This document shows, one piece after another, positions 18,239 to 27,195 of a stretch of DNA of 64,000 nt (the first letter of the stretch is position 1; each line of letters opens with the position of its first letter). A program made the translations under genes and the position numbers. Source of the stretch: Pseudomonadota bacterium (lineage in GTDB: Bacteria; Pseudomonadota; Alphaproteobacteria; Puniceispirillales; Marisalimonadaceae); contig JAQBXK010000002.1 of the NCBI GenBank assembly GCA_027625145.1, positions 93,475-157,474 of the forward strand, given 5' to 3'. Below the pieces are notes generated by a model. It was not told the DNA's origin and did no database searches. It saw only the letters and a program-made list of their open reading frames with translations.

Positions 18239-19555
18239 TTAAAATATTTTTAGAAGAAATAAAGTGATGCTTGGAAAAGAAAATAATAGAATAACGCGTA
18301 AAATATCACTTATAAGAAAGGGAAACACTCCTTTAAATGTTTCAGATATTTTGACATCACCCGCCATCTTATTAATTATAAAAACATTTAATCCAACTGG
18401 TGGAGTTATTAATCCAACTTCAACAACAATTAAGGTTAATATTCCAAACCAAATAGCTGTTTCTTCAGGTGTCATTCCAAAATCTAAAGTCATAATCAAA
18501 GGAAAAAAAACTGGGATGGTTAACAATATCATTGCAAGACTGTCCATTAGACAACCAAGGAACAGATAAAGAATTAGAATACATGCGACTATTAATAGAG
18601 GGGATAAATTATTACTCATAGCAATTCTTCCAAGTTCGTTTGGTAATTGAGTTAACGCTATAAATGAATTAAAAAATTCCGCTCCTAGAAGAACCAAGAA
18701 AATCATAGCTGTTGTTACAGCTGTACTTTCGATTACATCGATTAAGTCTTTAAATTTAAAATTGTTATTTAAGAATGCGAGTAAACCTGTTCCTATTGCT
18801 CCTATTGCACCCCCTTCAGTTGGAGTAAACCAACCAAGATAAATTCCTCCAATCATAGTGACGAAAATTAGAATAATTTGCCATATATTTTTAAAAAGTA
18901 TTAAACGTTCTTTCCAATTAATCCTTGCTCTTGTTGGTCCAGAATCCTTAACAAATCTAACATATATCGCTATAGTTAATATGTAACCAAGTGCTGCTAA
19001 AATACCTGGTATAAAAGCAGCTAAAAACATTTTAGCTATATTTTGCTCAGTTAAAATTGAGTAGATTATTAAAATAACTGAAGGAGGTATTAATATACCT
19101 AATGTGCCTCCGGCCGCCAATGTTCCAGTACTTAACGCTCCTGAATAACCAAGTTTTCTAAGTTCAGGAAGAGCAACTTTCCCCATGGTTGCAGCCGTTG
19201 CTAAAGATGACCCGCATATTGCTCCAAAACCTGCACATGCTCCAATTGCGGCCATTGCTACCCCGCCTTTTCTATGACCGAGACATGCACCAGTAAATTT
19301 AAATAATGCTTCACTCATACCGGCTTTCCCAGCAAAATTACCCATAAGTAAAAAAAGAGGTATTACAGACAAAGAATAACTTGAAAAAAGGTGCCAAGCG
19401 CTAGTCTTAACTTGAGAAAGTATTGGAAGCCATCCCGCTATCAATATTGTTCCAGAGCAGCCAACAATTAGCATAGATAGTCCTATTGGAATTCTAAATG
19501 CCAATAATGAAAAAAGAATTGGAAAGGCTATTATACCCAGCGTAAAGCGATCCAT
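18239..19555 (-). CDS. dctM: TRAP transporter large permease (DctM family), second system
   Basis: 438-residue multi-helix membrane subunit. Hallmarks: GSSLATAATMGKVALPEL, AAGGTLGILIPPSVILIIYS, GWFTPTEGGAIGAIG and LITPPVGLNVFIINKM. Starts 3 bases after dctQ. Together with the upstream dctQ and dctP it forms a second complete TRAP operon, divergent from the aromatic-ring genes that begin at 21374. Distinct in sequence from the DctM at 13866, so not a recent duplicate. Confidence 0.95.
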   Translation of the reverse strand: MDRFTLGIIAFPILFSLLAFRIPIGLSMLIVGCSGTILIAGWLPILSQVKTSAWHLFSSYSLSVIPLFLLMGNFAGKAGMSEALFKFTGACLGHRKGGVAMAAIGACAGFGAICGSSLATAATMGKVALPELRKLGYSGALSTGTLAAGGTLGILIPPSVILIIYSILTEQNIAKMFLAAFIPGILAALGYILTIAIYVRFVKDSGPTRARINWKERLILFKNIWQIILIFVTMIGGIYLGWFTPTEGGAIGAIGTGLLAFLNNNFKFKDLIDVIESTAVTTAMIFLVLLGAEFFNSFIALTQLPNELGRIAMSNNLSPLLIVACILILYLFLGCLMDSLAMILLTIPVFFPLIMTLDFGMTPEETAIWFGILTLIVVEVGLITPPVGLNVFIINKMAGDVKISETFKGVFPFLISDILRVILLFSFPSITLFLLKIF

Positions 19556-19558
19556 AAT

Positions 19559-20119
19559 CTAATCTCTTCCTAAAATAGCTGATATTTTAAGAATAAAGGT
19601 ATAAAAACAACACATACTAAGCAGAAAAAAAGATATGATAACTGGAAGAAATGGTATCCAAATAGGAAAAACTAAGAGCATGGTTTCTTCTCTATATAGA
19701 TACATGTCTTGAGCTCCAAGTATCATTCGACAACTAAAAAAAAGCGCAACAGAACCAAAAATAAAGGAGCTTATGGCGTCTAATATATTAATTTTTCGTT
19801 TACTTAATTTTGCCGTTATGAAGTCAACGATTACATTGCCATTTTTTAAATGACATAAAGGTAAAAATGATCCAATTGAAACAGCGCATGCTATTTCAAC
19901 TAATTCAAAATCTCCTAATATAGGACTTGAAAAAACAACTCGTCCAAAAATAGATAATAAACTAATTAGTGCAGCGGTTAATAAAACAAACCCACCAAAT
20001 ATAGCTAAAAAGCGAGCAATTTTATTTAAAATACGCCCAAATTCATTATCTGGGCGTATTTCTGTAGCTAAAAAACTAGCATTAAAATTTAATTTTTTAA
20101 AAATAATCATTCTTTTCAA
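19559..20119 (-). CDS. dctQ: TRAP transporter small permease (DctQ family), second system
   Basis: 186 residues with four hydrophobic helices (about 34-56, 70-88, 110-127, 150-178), as in DctQ. The N-terminal ~30 residues are soluble. Immediately downstream of dctP (12-base gap) and 3 bases before dctM. A long inverted repeat lies within its first 90 bases (20029-20061). Sequence conservation in DctQ is weak; the call rests on topology and position. Confidence 0.88.
   Translation of the reverse strand: MKRMIIFKKLNFNASFLATEIRPDNEFGRILNKIARFLAIFGGFVLLTAALISLLSIFGRVVFSSPILGDFELVEIACAVSIGSFLPLCHLKNGNVIVDFITAKLSKRKINILDAISSFIFGSVALFFSCRMILGAQDMYLYREETMLLVFPIWIPFLPVIISFFLLSMCCFYTFILKISAILGRD
20029..20061 (-). 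promoter_or_regulatory. Inverted repeat inside the 5' end of dctQ
   Basis: Perfect 11-bp stem (20029-20039 with 20051-20061) around an 11-base loop, GC-richer than its surroundings. It begins 58 bases into the dctQ coding frame on the - strand. It could fold in mRNA and slow translation or protect upstream dctP mRNA. It is the counterpart, by position after dctP, of the 15866-15898 hairpin. Confidence 0.5.
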
Positions 20120-20131
20120 AAAAGTTATAAC

Positions 20132-21166
20132 CTAAATAATTTTTTCATATTTTGAAATTAAGGCTTTAGCAGTATCGTATAGTTTTTGTCCATCAAGACC
20201 TTTTTTATTAGCACTTTTAATCCAGTCAGAAACGACTTTGTCTGCAGCCTTTTTGATCTCAATTAAAGGTGCACCTGAAAGTGTATGAAACTCTCCTCCT
20301 GCTTTTGCAGCTAAATCACGAGCAGGACCTTCAAATTTATCCCATAATTTACCAGCATGTTTTGCTAATGATTTACCTGAATTGTTATCTATTACTTTCT
20401 TTTGAGCTGGAGACAAAGATTCATATTTTGCTTTATTCATTATAAACAAAAATGGAGTTGTATAAAGTCCTCTTTGACCTGCAACATTAGTATGAGACTT
20501 AGTAAGCTCTTGAAGTTTAAAAGAAGGCATTATTTCCCAAGGAACAACCATACCGTCTATAACTCCTTTTGATAAAGATGGTGCAATTTTAGGGGCTGGC
20601 ATCCCAACAGGTGTAGCTCCTAATTCTTTAAGTAAAGCAGTTGCAGATCTTGTTGGGCCTCTCAATTTTAATCCTTTAAAATCATCTAATGATTTTATTA
20701 ATTTATTTTTAGTGTGTATCATTCCTGGAGAATGAACATGAACTGCAATAACCTTATAGTCTTTTAAATCTTCTGCACCAACTGTTTCAATGAATTCTTG
20801 AACAGCTTGTGCGGTTGCAGTTGCGTTCGTTGGCAAAAAAGGTAAATCAAAAACAGAAAGTCTTGGGAATCTTCCGGGAGTATATCCGGCAACAGTCCAA
20901 ATTAAGTCTACAACACCTTCTCTTACTTGATCTACTAATTGAGGAGGTTTGCCACCAAGTTGCATTGATGGATACATCTCAGTAATTATTTCTCCATTAC
21001 TTTCTTTTTTAACTTTATCTGCCCATGGTTTTACAAACAAAGCATTAGAGTTAGCAGGCATTGGAACAAAAGTGTGAAACTTTATTATAACTTTATCTGC
21101 TGCAGCAGAAAAGGTTATACCTATGCTTAAAATCAAAGTAGTTAATAAGCTATTTAATTTATTCAT
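20132..21166 (-). CDS. dctP: TRAP transporter substrate-binding protein (DctP family), second system
   Basis: 344 residues. A signal peptide ends at about FSAAA-D23. DctP signatures: LPFLPTNATATAQAV, LDDFKGLKLRGPTRSA with the ligand-binding Arg, and LSKGVIDGMVVPWEI. A GGGGAG ribosome-binding site precedes the ATG. It heads a dctPQM-plus-small-gene operon and is divergent, across about 200 bases, from an aromatic ring-cleavage cluster. An aromatic or related carboxylic acid is therefore a reasonable guess for the ligand (inference from context only). Confidence 0.94.
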   Translation of the reverse strand: MNKLNSLLTTLILSIGITFSAAADKVIIKFHTFVPMPANSNALFVKPWADKVKKESNGEIITEMYPSMQLGGKPPQLVDQVREGVVDLIWTVAGYTPGRFPRLSVFDLPFLPTNATATAQAVQEFIETVGAEDLKDYKVIAVHVHSPGMIHTKNKLIKSLDDFKGLKLRGPTRSATALLKELGATPVGMPAPKIAPSLSKGVIDGMVVPWEIMPSFKLQELTKSHTNVAGQRGLYTTPFLFIMNKAKYESLSPAQKKVIDNNSGKSLAKHAGKLWDKFEGPARDLAAKAGGEFHTLSGAPLIEIKKAADKVVSDWIKSANKKGLDGQKLYDTAKALISKYEKII

Positions 21167-21373
21167 TTATTTTCTCCCCATAAATTTTTTTATTAAAAAG
21201 TTTAGTAATAAAGTTAATTAATAAAACATAATTATTTTAAAAACACCATAAATTATAAAATCTTATAATATTAATTATTGATTAACTTTTATCTAACAAT
21301 TAAAAACATTATAAGGGATAATATCCCTAAATATAATTTTAACTTAATGTTAATTTTAAAGGGTTTTGCTAAA

Positions 21374-22345
21374 ATGGCTATAAACGCTCTTAGTTATTTA
21401 GGTGTTCATTCTGACAAACTTGAAGATTGGAAAGATTTCTCCTGTAAATTATTAGGTATGCAAAGTATTGATCAGGGCAATAAAAACCTAAGTTTTAGAA
21501 TGGATAATCAAAAGCAAAGGTTTACTGTTTCTGGAGAGCCAGGAGATACAGTTGCATTTATAGGTTGGGAAGTGGAAAATAACTCAGATCTTGATTTATA
21601 TGCAGGTAGATTAGATGCAGTTGGCATAAAAGTGAATAGAGGTTCTAAAAACTTATCTGATAAAAGATTTGTAGAAGATATAATTTTTTTTAACGACCCA
21701 TCAGATAATAGAGTTGAATTAGTTTATAAACCCATGGTTGATGATAATTCTTTTATTCCTGGAAGACCTATCTCAGGATTTAAAACTGGTGTATGTGGAC
21801 TTGGTCATGCTGTTTTACACGCTACAAATATGAAAGTACTGATCTCTTTTTATAAAGACTTATTAGATTTTAAAGTAAGTGATTATAGTATAAATCCGAT
21901 CCCACTATACTTTTTCCACGTTAATGGAAGGCATCATAGTTTTGCTTTAGTTGGATCTAATAAAATCGGATTCCATCATTTTATGGTTGAATATAAAAAT
22001 CTTGATGATGTTGGGCAAGGTTTTGATTTAGTTCAACATAAAGAAGACGCTGTTGCTTATACATTAGGACGACATACTAATGATTATATGACATCTTTTT
22101 ATGCAAACTCACCTTCAGGGTTTTTTGTTGAAAATGGTTGGGGAGGAAGAATTATTGATCCAGAAACATGGGTTCCTCATGAAATAAATGAAGGCCCTAG
22201 TTTTTGGGGACATGAAAGATTGCACTTGCCAGAGGAACAGAGAAAAATATTTAGAGATAAAAGGTTGGAAACCTCAACCTTAGGGAAACAGGCTCCTCTA
22301 TTAATAGATTGTCCATGGCTTTATGAAAAATTAAATAACAAATAA
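21374..22345 (+). CDS. Type I extradiol dioxygenase (VOC fold)
   Basis: Fe(II) ring-cleaving dioxygenase of the 2,3-dihydroxybiphenyl/catechol type. A longer frame opens at 21278, but the ATG at 21374 is preferred: from there the protein begins directly with the first VOC module (AINALSYLGVHSDKLEDWK) and has the family-like length of 323. Two repeated VOC modules are visible. The metal ligands can be placed in the second: His145 (GLGHAVLHA), His201/202 (GFHHFMVEY) and Glu253 (FFVENGWGG). The stop codon overlaps the ATG of the next gene (TAATG), so the two are coupled. Natural substrate unknown; catecholic acid likely. Confidence 0.85.
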   Translation: MAINALSYLGVHSDKLEDWKDFSCKLLGMQSIDQGNKNLSFRMDNQKQRFTVSGEPGDTVAFIGWEVENNSDLDLYAGRLDAVGIKVNRGSKNLSDKRFVEDIIFFNDPSDNRVELVYKPMVDDNSFIPGRPISGFKTGVCGLGHAVLHATNMKVLISFYKDLLDFKVSDYSINPIPLYFFHVNGRHHSFALVGSNKIGFHHFMVEYKNLDDVGQGFDLVQHKEDAVAYTLGRHTNDYMTSFYANSPSGFFVENGWGGRIIDPETWVPHEINEGPSFWGHERLHLPEEQRKIFRDKRLETSTLGKQAPLLIDCPWLYEKLNNK

Positions 22346-23805
22346 TGATTATTGATTACGACATAGTAATAGTTGGATTAGGTCCAGTTGGAGGTACATT
22401 AGCTAATCTTCTTGGATTAAATGGATTATCAGTATTAGTTTTAGAAAGAGAAGCGTCATTATATAATCTTCCAAGAGCTGTTCATTTTGATGATGAAATA
22501 ATGAGAGTTTTTAATACAATAGGTATTGCTAATAAAATTTCAAAAAAGCTGATTATAAATAAAGGTACTAAATTTTTAGATGAAAAAGAAAAGTTAATTT
22601 TAGATTGGCCTAGGCCTAAAAAAATAACTGAAAATGGATTTTATCCAAGCTATAGATTTCATCAGCCTGACTTAGAAAGAAGTCTTAGATTGAAATTAAA
22701 AAAAATTGAAAATATTGATATCAAACAAAATTCAACTGTTGAAAGAATAACTAATAAAGATGATTTTGTTGAAGTCGGTTATTTGGACACAAATACTAAC
22801 AAAAAGTATATTACAAATACAAAATATGTTGTTGGTTGTGACGGTGGAAGATCATTTGTTCGTGAACATATCAATTCAAAAATGGAAGATCTAGGATTTA
22901 GGCAAAAATGGGTTGTGATTGATGTTATTTTAAAATCAAATAAAATACATTTACCTGATCGCACTATTCAATACTGCAACTCTGATAGGCCAGCTACTTA
23001 TTGTAGAAATGTTGGAAAACGAAGAAGATGGGAAGTTGCTCTTAAAGAAAATGAAAATTATGAAACTTTTTTTAAAGAAGAAAATTTATGGAATTTTTTA
23101 AATCAATGGGTAACAAAAGATGAAGTGGATATTGAAAGAAAGACAATTTATACTTTCCAGTCAGCTATAGCTAAAAAATGGAGACATGGACGTATTTTTC
23201 TTGCTGGGGATGCCGCTCATTTAACGCCACCTTTTATGGGTCAGGGGATGTGTGCTGGGATAAGGGATGTTTCAAATTTAGCATGGAAATTAGCTCTAAG
23301 TTGTAAAAATGGCCATAATCAAAAACTGTTAGATTCATATCAAACTGAGAGATCTCCTAATGTAAGAGACTATATAAACACAACAATGAAAATGGGTGAA
23401 TTATTGAATGCTATTGGAAGTACTAATGTTTCAGACACTACTTTTATGCAATCAGATGGTACTATAAAAATGGAGACTATTAAGCCTGCATTAGGCAAGG
23501 GCCTTGGTTTTAATAAAGATATTAATAGAGGTAAAGTTTTCCCATCAGTAATGTCTAAAGATGGTGATCGCTTTGATAAATTTTTTGATAAAGAGACTAT
23601 TATAATTGCTGATCAAAATATTATTGAGACAATAAAAGATATTAATATTCCTATATTTAGCTCTATTGATTTTCCAGAATTAAAAAGAATATTAGATTTT
23701 TTTAAAAGCAAAGCCTTAATTATAAGGCCTGACAGATATATACTTGGAAGTTTAAATAACTTTGACAACAAAAAATATATAGAAAAAGTGATTGAATGTT
23801 TGTAA
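22345..23805 (+). CDS. FAD-dependent aromatic monooxygenase (MhpA-like)
   Basis: Flavoprotein hydroxylase of the PHBH/MhpA group, which adds a hydroxyl to a phenolic ring before cleavage. 486 residues. Seen: Rossmann GxGxxG in VGLGPVGGTLA (about 10-20), the CDGGRSFVRE DG motif, and the FAD-ribityl GD motif in GRIFLAGDAAHLTPP followed by GQGMCAGIRDVSNLAWKL. The C-terminal RPDRYILG end is typical of 3-(3-hydroxyphenyl)propionate hydroxylases; it is somewhat shorter than MhpA (about 550). Coupled by start-stop overlap to the dioxygenase, so hydroxylation then ring cleavage is the natural reading. Confidence 0.88.
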   Translation: MIIDYDIVIVGLGPVGGTLANLLGLNGLSVLVLEREASLYNLPRAVHFDDEIMRVFNTIGIANKISKKLIINKGTKFLDEKEKLILDWPRPKKITENGFYPSYRFHQPDLERSLRLKLKKIENIDIKQNSTVERITNKDDFVEVGYLDTNTNKKYITNTKYVVGCDGGRSFVREHINSKMEDLGFRQKWVVIDVILKSNKIHLPDRTIQYCNSDRPATYCRNVGKRRRWEVALKENENYETFFKEENLWNFLNQWVTKDEVDIERKTIYTFQSAIAKKWRHGRIFLAGDAAHLTPPFMGQGMCAGIRDVSNLAWKLALSCKNGHNQKLLDSYQTERSPNVRDYINTTMKMGELLNAIGSTNVSDTTFMQSDGTIKMETIKPALGKGLGFNKDINRGKVFPSVMSKDGDRFDKFFDKETIIIADQNIIETIKDINIPIFSSIDFPELKRILDFFKSKALIIRPDRYILGSLNNFDNKKYIEKVIECL

Positions 23806-23893
23806 AATTAATTAATTTAAAATTATAAGATAAAATCTCTTTGCATAAAACATAGATAATTAAATAAAAAAATCATAAACTACAGGAAATTAA

Positions 23894-24736
23894 ATGACAT
23901 TAAGTGCTGTTCAAGCTGACATTTCTTTACACCATTTGGCGATTGCAAGTAATAATCCAGACAAATTAGCTAATTTTTATTCAAATGTTATGGGGATGAA
24001 ATTACAAAAAAAATCAAACAATGAATTTTTATGTGAAGGCCCTTTGAGAAAAATAATTATAACTAAGGGTGAAGATAAAGGATTAAATTATGTTGGGATG
24101 GCTTGTAGGCATGACAGTAATTTAAAAAAATTTAAAGAATTTTTGTTAGATAAAAAAATTAAAGTTTCTGAATTTCAATCAGTTTATTTTGACGCTGGAT
24201 CGTTCTCAGTAATAGACCCTGATCAAAATATTATTTGTTTTGGCATACCTAAAGAAAGTTATAAGAATACTTCAACCGGCATCAATGGGCCATTGCAACA
24301 TATAACTTTTGCATCTTTGGATGTTGAAGCGTTTCAAAATTTTTATCATAATCAACTTGGATTTGATATAACTGATAGAGTTGTAGCGGTTGATGGAACA
24401 TTAGCAACGTGTTTTACAACATCAAATCATGAACATCATACTATAGCATGCTTTAAATCTGATAGAAAAGGAATGGATCACCATTCGTATGAAGCTGGTG
24501 AATGGAATTATATTAAAGATTGGTGTGATCATTTTGCGTCAAATCATATTCAATTGATGTGGGGGCCTGGTAGGCATGGCCCAGGCAATAACCTTTTTGT
24601 TTTTATTGAGGATATTGATGGTAATTGGATTGAAGTGTCTGCAGAATTGGAAACGGTACATGGCCGACCGACAAAGAACTGGCCACAATCAGAAAGAACT
24701 CTTAATCTGTGGGGAAAAGCAATTTTGAGATCATAA
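23894..24736 (+). CDS. VOC-superfamily protein (second extradiol-dioxygenase-like)
   Basis: 280 residues made of two VOC modules: first HHLAIASNNPDKLANFYSN (about 12-30), second LQHITFASLDVEAFQNFYH (about 137-155), with HHTIACF, DHHSYEAGEW and a terminal GNWIEVSAE. These give candidate metal ligands His, His and Glu in the second module. It may be a second ring-cleavage dioxygenase of the same pathway or a glyoxalase-like isomerase. It is 88 bases after the hydroxylase and 14 bases before the FAH gene. Confidence 0.8.
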   Translation: MTLSAVQADISLHHLAIASNNPDKLANFYSNVMGMKLQKKSNNEFLCEGPLRKIIITKGEDKGLNYVGMACRHDSNLKKFKEFLLDKKIKVSEFQSVYFDAGSFSVIDPDQNIICFGIPKESYKNTSTGINGPLQHITFASLDVEAFQNFYHNQLGFDITDRVVAVDGTLATCFTTSNHEHHTIACFKSDRKGMDHHSYEAGEWNYIKDWCDHFASNHIQLMWGPGRHGPGNNLFVFIEDIDGNWIEVSAELETVHGRPTKNWPQSERTLNLWGKAILRS

Positions 24737-24750
24737 AAAAAGGAAAAAAG

Positions 24751-25608
24751 ATGAAGTTATTAAGTTTTATAAGGCTAGGAAAATCAAGTTTTGGTGCTGT
24801 AGTAAATGATGGTGTTATAGATTTAACTGGTAAATTAGATCCAGATGTAAATAGTATTAAAGATTTAATATCTTTGGATATGCAAGATCAAGCTGAAGAA
24901 TATATTGCAGGAAAATCAAAAGATTTTTCATTATCTGACATTACTTTATTGCCAGTAATACCAGACCCACAAAAAATCATGTGTGTTGGCTTAAATTATA
25001 TGGAACATAAGAAAGAAACTGGTAGACCAGATGTTGATAACCCAACAATTTTTACTAGATTTGCAGATTCTCAGGTGGCTCATTTGCAGCCAATGATTAA
25101 ACCAGATAAATCAGAACGTTTTGATTATGAAGCTGAAATGGCTATTATAATAGGTAAAGGAGGAAGATTTATTTCTGAAAGTGAATCAATGAAGCATATA
25201 GCTGGTTACGCTTGCTATAATGATGGAAGTATAAGGGACTATCAAAGACATACTCACCAATATACTCCTGGAAAAACGTTTCCTGGAACTGGTGGATTTG
25301 GACCTTTTATGGTCACTCCTGATGAAGTAGGGGATTACACTAAACTTCCAATTGAATTAAGGTTAAATGGTAATGTTATGCAGAAGGCAACTCTTGCTGA
25401 TCTTATCTTTCCAATTCCTAGACTTATTAGTTATATTTCAGAATTTACAGCTTTATCAGCAGGTGATGTAATTGTTACTGGAACGCCTGGTGGAGTAGGA
25501 GACAAAAGAACTCCTCCGGTTTATATGGTTCCAGGAGATGTTGTTGAGGTAGATATTGGAATATTAGGTATTTTAAAAAATCCAATAATTGCTGCTCCTA
25601 AGATATAA
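24751..25608 (+). CDS. Fumarylacetoacetate hydrolase family protein
   Basis: Mg-dependent C-C hydrolase, isomerase or hydratase of ring-fission products. An upstream ATG at 24709 overlaps the previous gene; the ATG at 24751, with an AAAGGA site before it, is preferred (285 residues). The family core is complete: CVGLNYMEHKKETGRP, FDYEAEMAIIIGKGGR with the Glu metal ligands, GYACYNDGSIRDYQ with Asp, and VIVTGTPGGVGDKRTPP. Last gene of the ring-cleavage set, where it would cut or rearrange the product of the dioxygenase. Confidence 0.9.
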   Translation: MKLLSFIRLGKSSFGAVVNDGVIDLTGKLDPDVNSIKDLISLDMQDQAEEYIAGKSKDFSLSDITLLPVIPDPQKIMCVGLNYMEHKKETGRPDVDNPTIFTRFADSQVAHLQPMIKPDKSERFDYEAEMAIIIGKGGRFISESESMKHIAGYACYNDGSIRDYQRHTHQYTPGKTFPGTGGFGPFMVTPDEVGDYTKLPIELRLNGNVMQKATLADLIFPIPRLISYISEFTALSAGDVIVTGTPGGVGDKRTPPVYMVPGDVVEVDIGILGILKNPIIAAPKI

Positions 25609-25636
25609 ATTAATATTTTTTAAGTATAGGAATAAA

Positions 25637-26329
25637 ATGAATAAATCATTAATAACAAACTTAGTTGCAATATCTATTATTATGATTGGATTTGTTTTTA
25701 AGGATAAACATTCGTTTATTCTAATGACGGGTATTTTTGCTTTCTCAGGAAGTATTACTAATTGGATTGCAATTCATATGCTTTTTGAGAAAGTACCTTT
25801 CTTATATGGTTCAGGTGTCATATTAGATAGATTTGAAGATATTAAAATAGGTATAAGAAACCTAATAATTGAAGAGCTGTTTTCTCCTGAACAAATAAAT
25901 AAATTTTTATTAGAAAGTAAAGATAGTCTGTCAGAAAATCTAATACATAAAATTGATTTTGATAGAATTTTTCAAGGCCTTGTTGAAGCTATTGAAGGTT
26001 CTCAATTAGGTGGAATGCTTGCAATGGTTGGTGGAAGAAAAGCTTTAGAACCACTTAAAGAACCAATTATTAAAAAGTTAAAGATAATTATTGAAGACAT
26101 CGTAATTGAAAACTCTAATAAAGATAAAAACCAAAGTTCTACGAGTAATTTAATAAGCAAAATTGAAAATGTTTTAGATGCGAGATTGGCTGAATTAACT
26201 CCTAAAGATATCAAACAAATTATCCAAAAAATGATTAGAGATCATTTAGGATGGCTTATTGTATGGGGAGGATTTTTTGGAGGATTATTAGGTCTTATAT
26301 TAAGCCCAATAGCGCTTAACTTATTATAA
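25637..26329 (+). CDS. DUF445 family membrane protein
   Basis: A longer frame starts at 25589, inside the previous gene; the ATG at 25637 with AGGAA upstream gives 230 residues and is preferred. Two N-terminal hydrophobic segments (about 6-20 and 27-44, with GSITNWIAIHMLFE between and after them), a soluble middle of amphipathic helices, and a C-terminal helix (WLIVWGGFFGGLLGLI). The TNWIAI-x-MLFE-x-VP motif is the DUF445/YheB signature. Function of the family is not established. 28 bases after the FAH gene, possibly read through from it. Confidence 0.82.
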   Translation: MNKSLITNLVAISIIMIGFVFKDKHSFILMTGIFAFSGSITNWIAIHMLFEKVPFLYGSGVILDRFEDIKIGIRNLIIEELFSPEQINKFLLESKDSLSENLIHKIDFDRIFQGLVEAIEGSQLGGMLAMVGGRKALEPLKEPIIKKLKIIIEDIVIENSNKDKNQSSTSNLISKIENVLDARLAELTPKDIKQIIQKMIRDHLGWLIVWGGFFGGLLGLILSPIALNLL

Positions 26330-26341
26330 TTTTAATATGGG

Positions 26342-26371
26342 AAGAAGAGAGATTATTTAATCTCTCTTCTT
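26342..26371. terminator. Bidirectional hairpin between convergent genes
   Basis: A 14-bp perfect stem (26342-26355 with 26358-26371) with a minimal loop lies in the 51-base gap between two converging genes. T-richness after the stem is only moderate on both strands, so terminator efficiency is uncertain, but the position is right. Confidence 0.55.
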
Positions 26372-26380
26372 TAAATTTAT

Positions 26381-27085
26381 TTAAGATAGTAACCATCCAC
26401 CATCAACATCAATGGTTGTTCCAGTTATAAACTCATTTTCAATAGCAAAAATAATACCTTTGGCAACTTCATCTGAAGTTCCCGCTCTTGGTATTAAATT
26501 ATTCCCTGTTGTATTGTTATAATAATCTTCTCTTGCCTTACCTTCTAGGGGGCTCATTGGTGTATCTATAATACCTGGAGAAACTATATTAATTCTTTTG
26601 GGAGCGATTTCTGGAGCAATACCTCTTGCGAAAGCTTCAACAGCTCCTCCAACTGAAGAAATAGCAATTTGTCCAGGCCTACATTTTCTAGCAGGTGAAC
26701 CACTAACCAGAACTATATTTCCATCATTTTTTAAATGTTTTGTGCCATATTTTACAATATTTGTATAACCCCAAAGTTTATCAAATGATGCTTTGTAACC
26801 ATCTAAATCCATCGAAAGAAAAGGTCCAACAGCTCGCGATCCTCCGGTTGCTGAATTAATTAAAATATCAAATTCACCTTCTTCATCAAAAAATTTTTCA
26901 ACAGCTTCTCTATCAAGAACATTAAGCTTTCTTGTTGTCACATTTTTAGGAAGAGTTTCTAGTTTTTCTGGATTACGGCTAATTGCAATAACATGCGCAC
27001 CTTTTTCAGATAACATTTTTGTTGCTGACAGACCTATGCCCGAGGTGCCTCCAAAGACGATAGCTTTTTTCCCGTTAATATTCAT
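26381..27085 (-). CDS. Short-chain dehydrogenase/reductase, atypical active site
   Basis: 234 residues with the NAD(P) glycine motif FGGTSGIGLS (about 12-21) and the C-terminal TGTTIDVDGGWLLS typical of classical SDRs. The Ser region is VLVSGSPARKCRPGQIAISS. The catalytic Tyr-x-x-x-Lys expected about 12 residues after the Ser is not there; IAISSVGG stands in its place. Some SDR subfamilies lack YxxxK, so it may be a divergent enzyme or a binding protein. It is divergent from the AlaX-type gene and stands alone on its strand. Confidence 0.85.
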   Translation of the reverse strand: MNINGKKAIVFGGTSGIGLSATKMLSEKGAHVIAISRNPEKLETLPKNVTTRKLNVLDREAVEKFFDEEGEFDILINSATGGSRAVGPFLSMDLDGYKASFDKLWGYTNIVKYGTKHLKNDGNIVLVSGSPARKCRPGQIAISSVGGAVEAFARGIAPEIAPKRINIVSPGIIDTPMSPLEGKAREDYYNNTTGNNLIPRAGTSDEVAKGIIFAIENEFITGTTIDVDGGWLLS

Positions 27086-27195
27086 TGTTATTTAATCCTT
27101 ATAAATTATAATTAATCATTAAAGAATAACACATAATAATTTTTGTTAAAACAGTTGTTATAATAGTTTTATTAAAATTAAAAAAAGGAACGTTA

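Noticed and set aside
21278..21373. Upstream start of the extradiol dioxygenase frame
   Set aside because: The extra 32 residues are not part of the VOC fold, and the ATG at 21374 begins directly at the conserved module.
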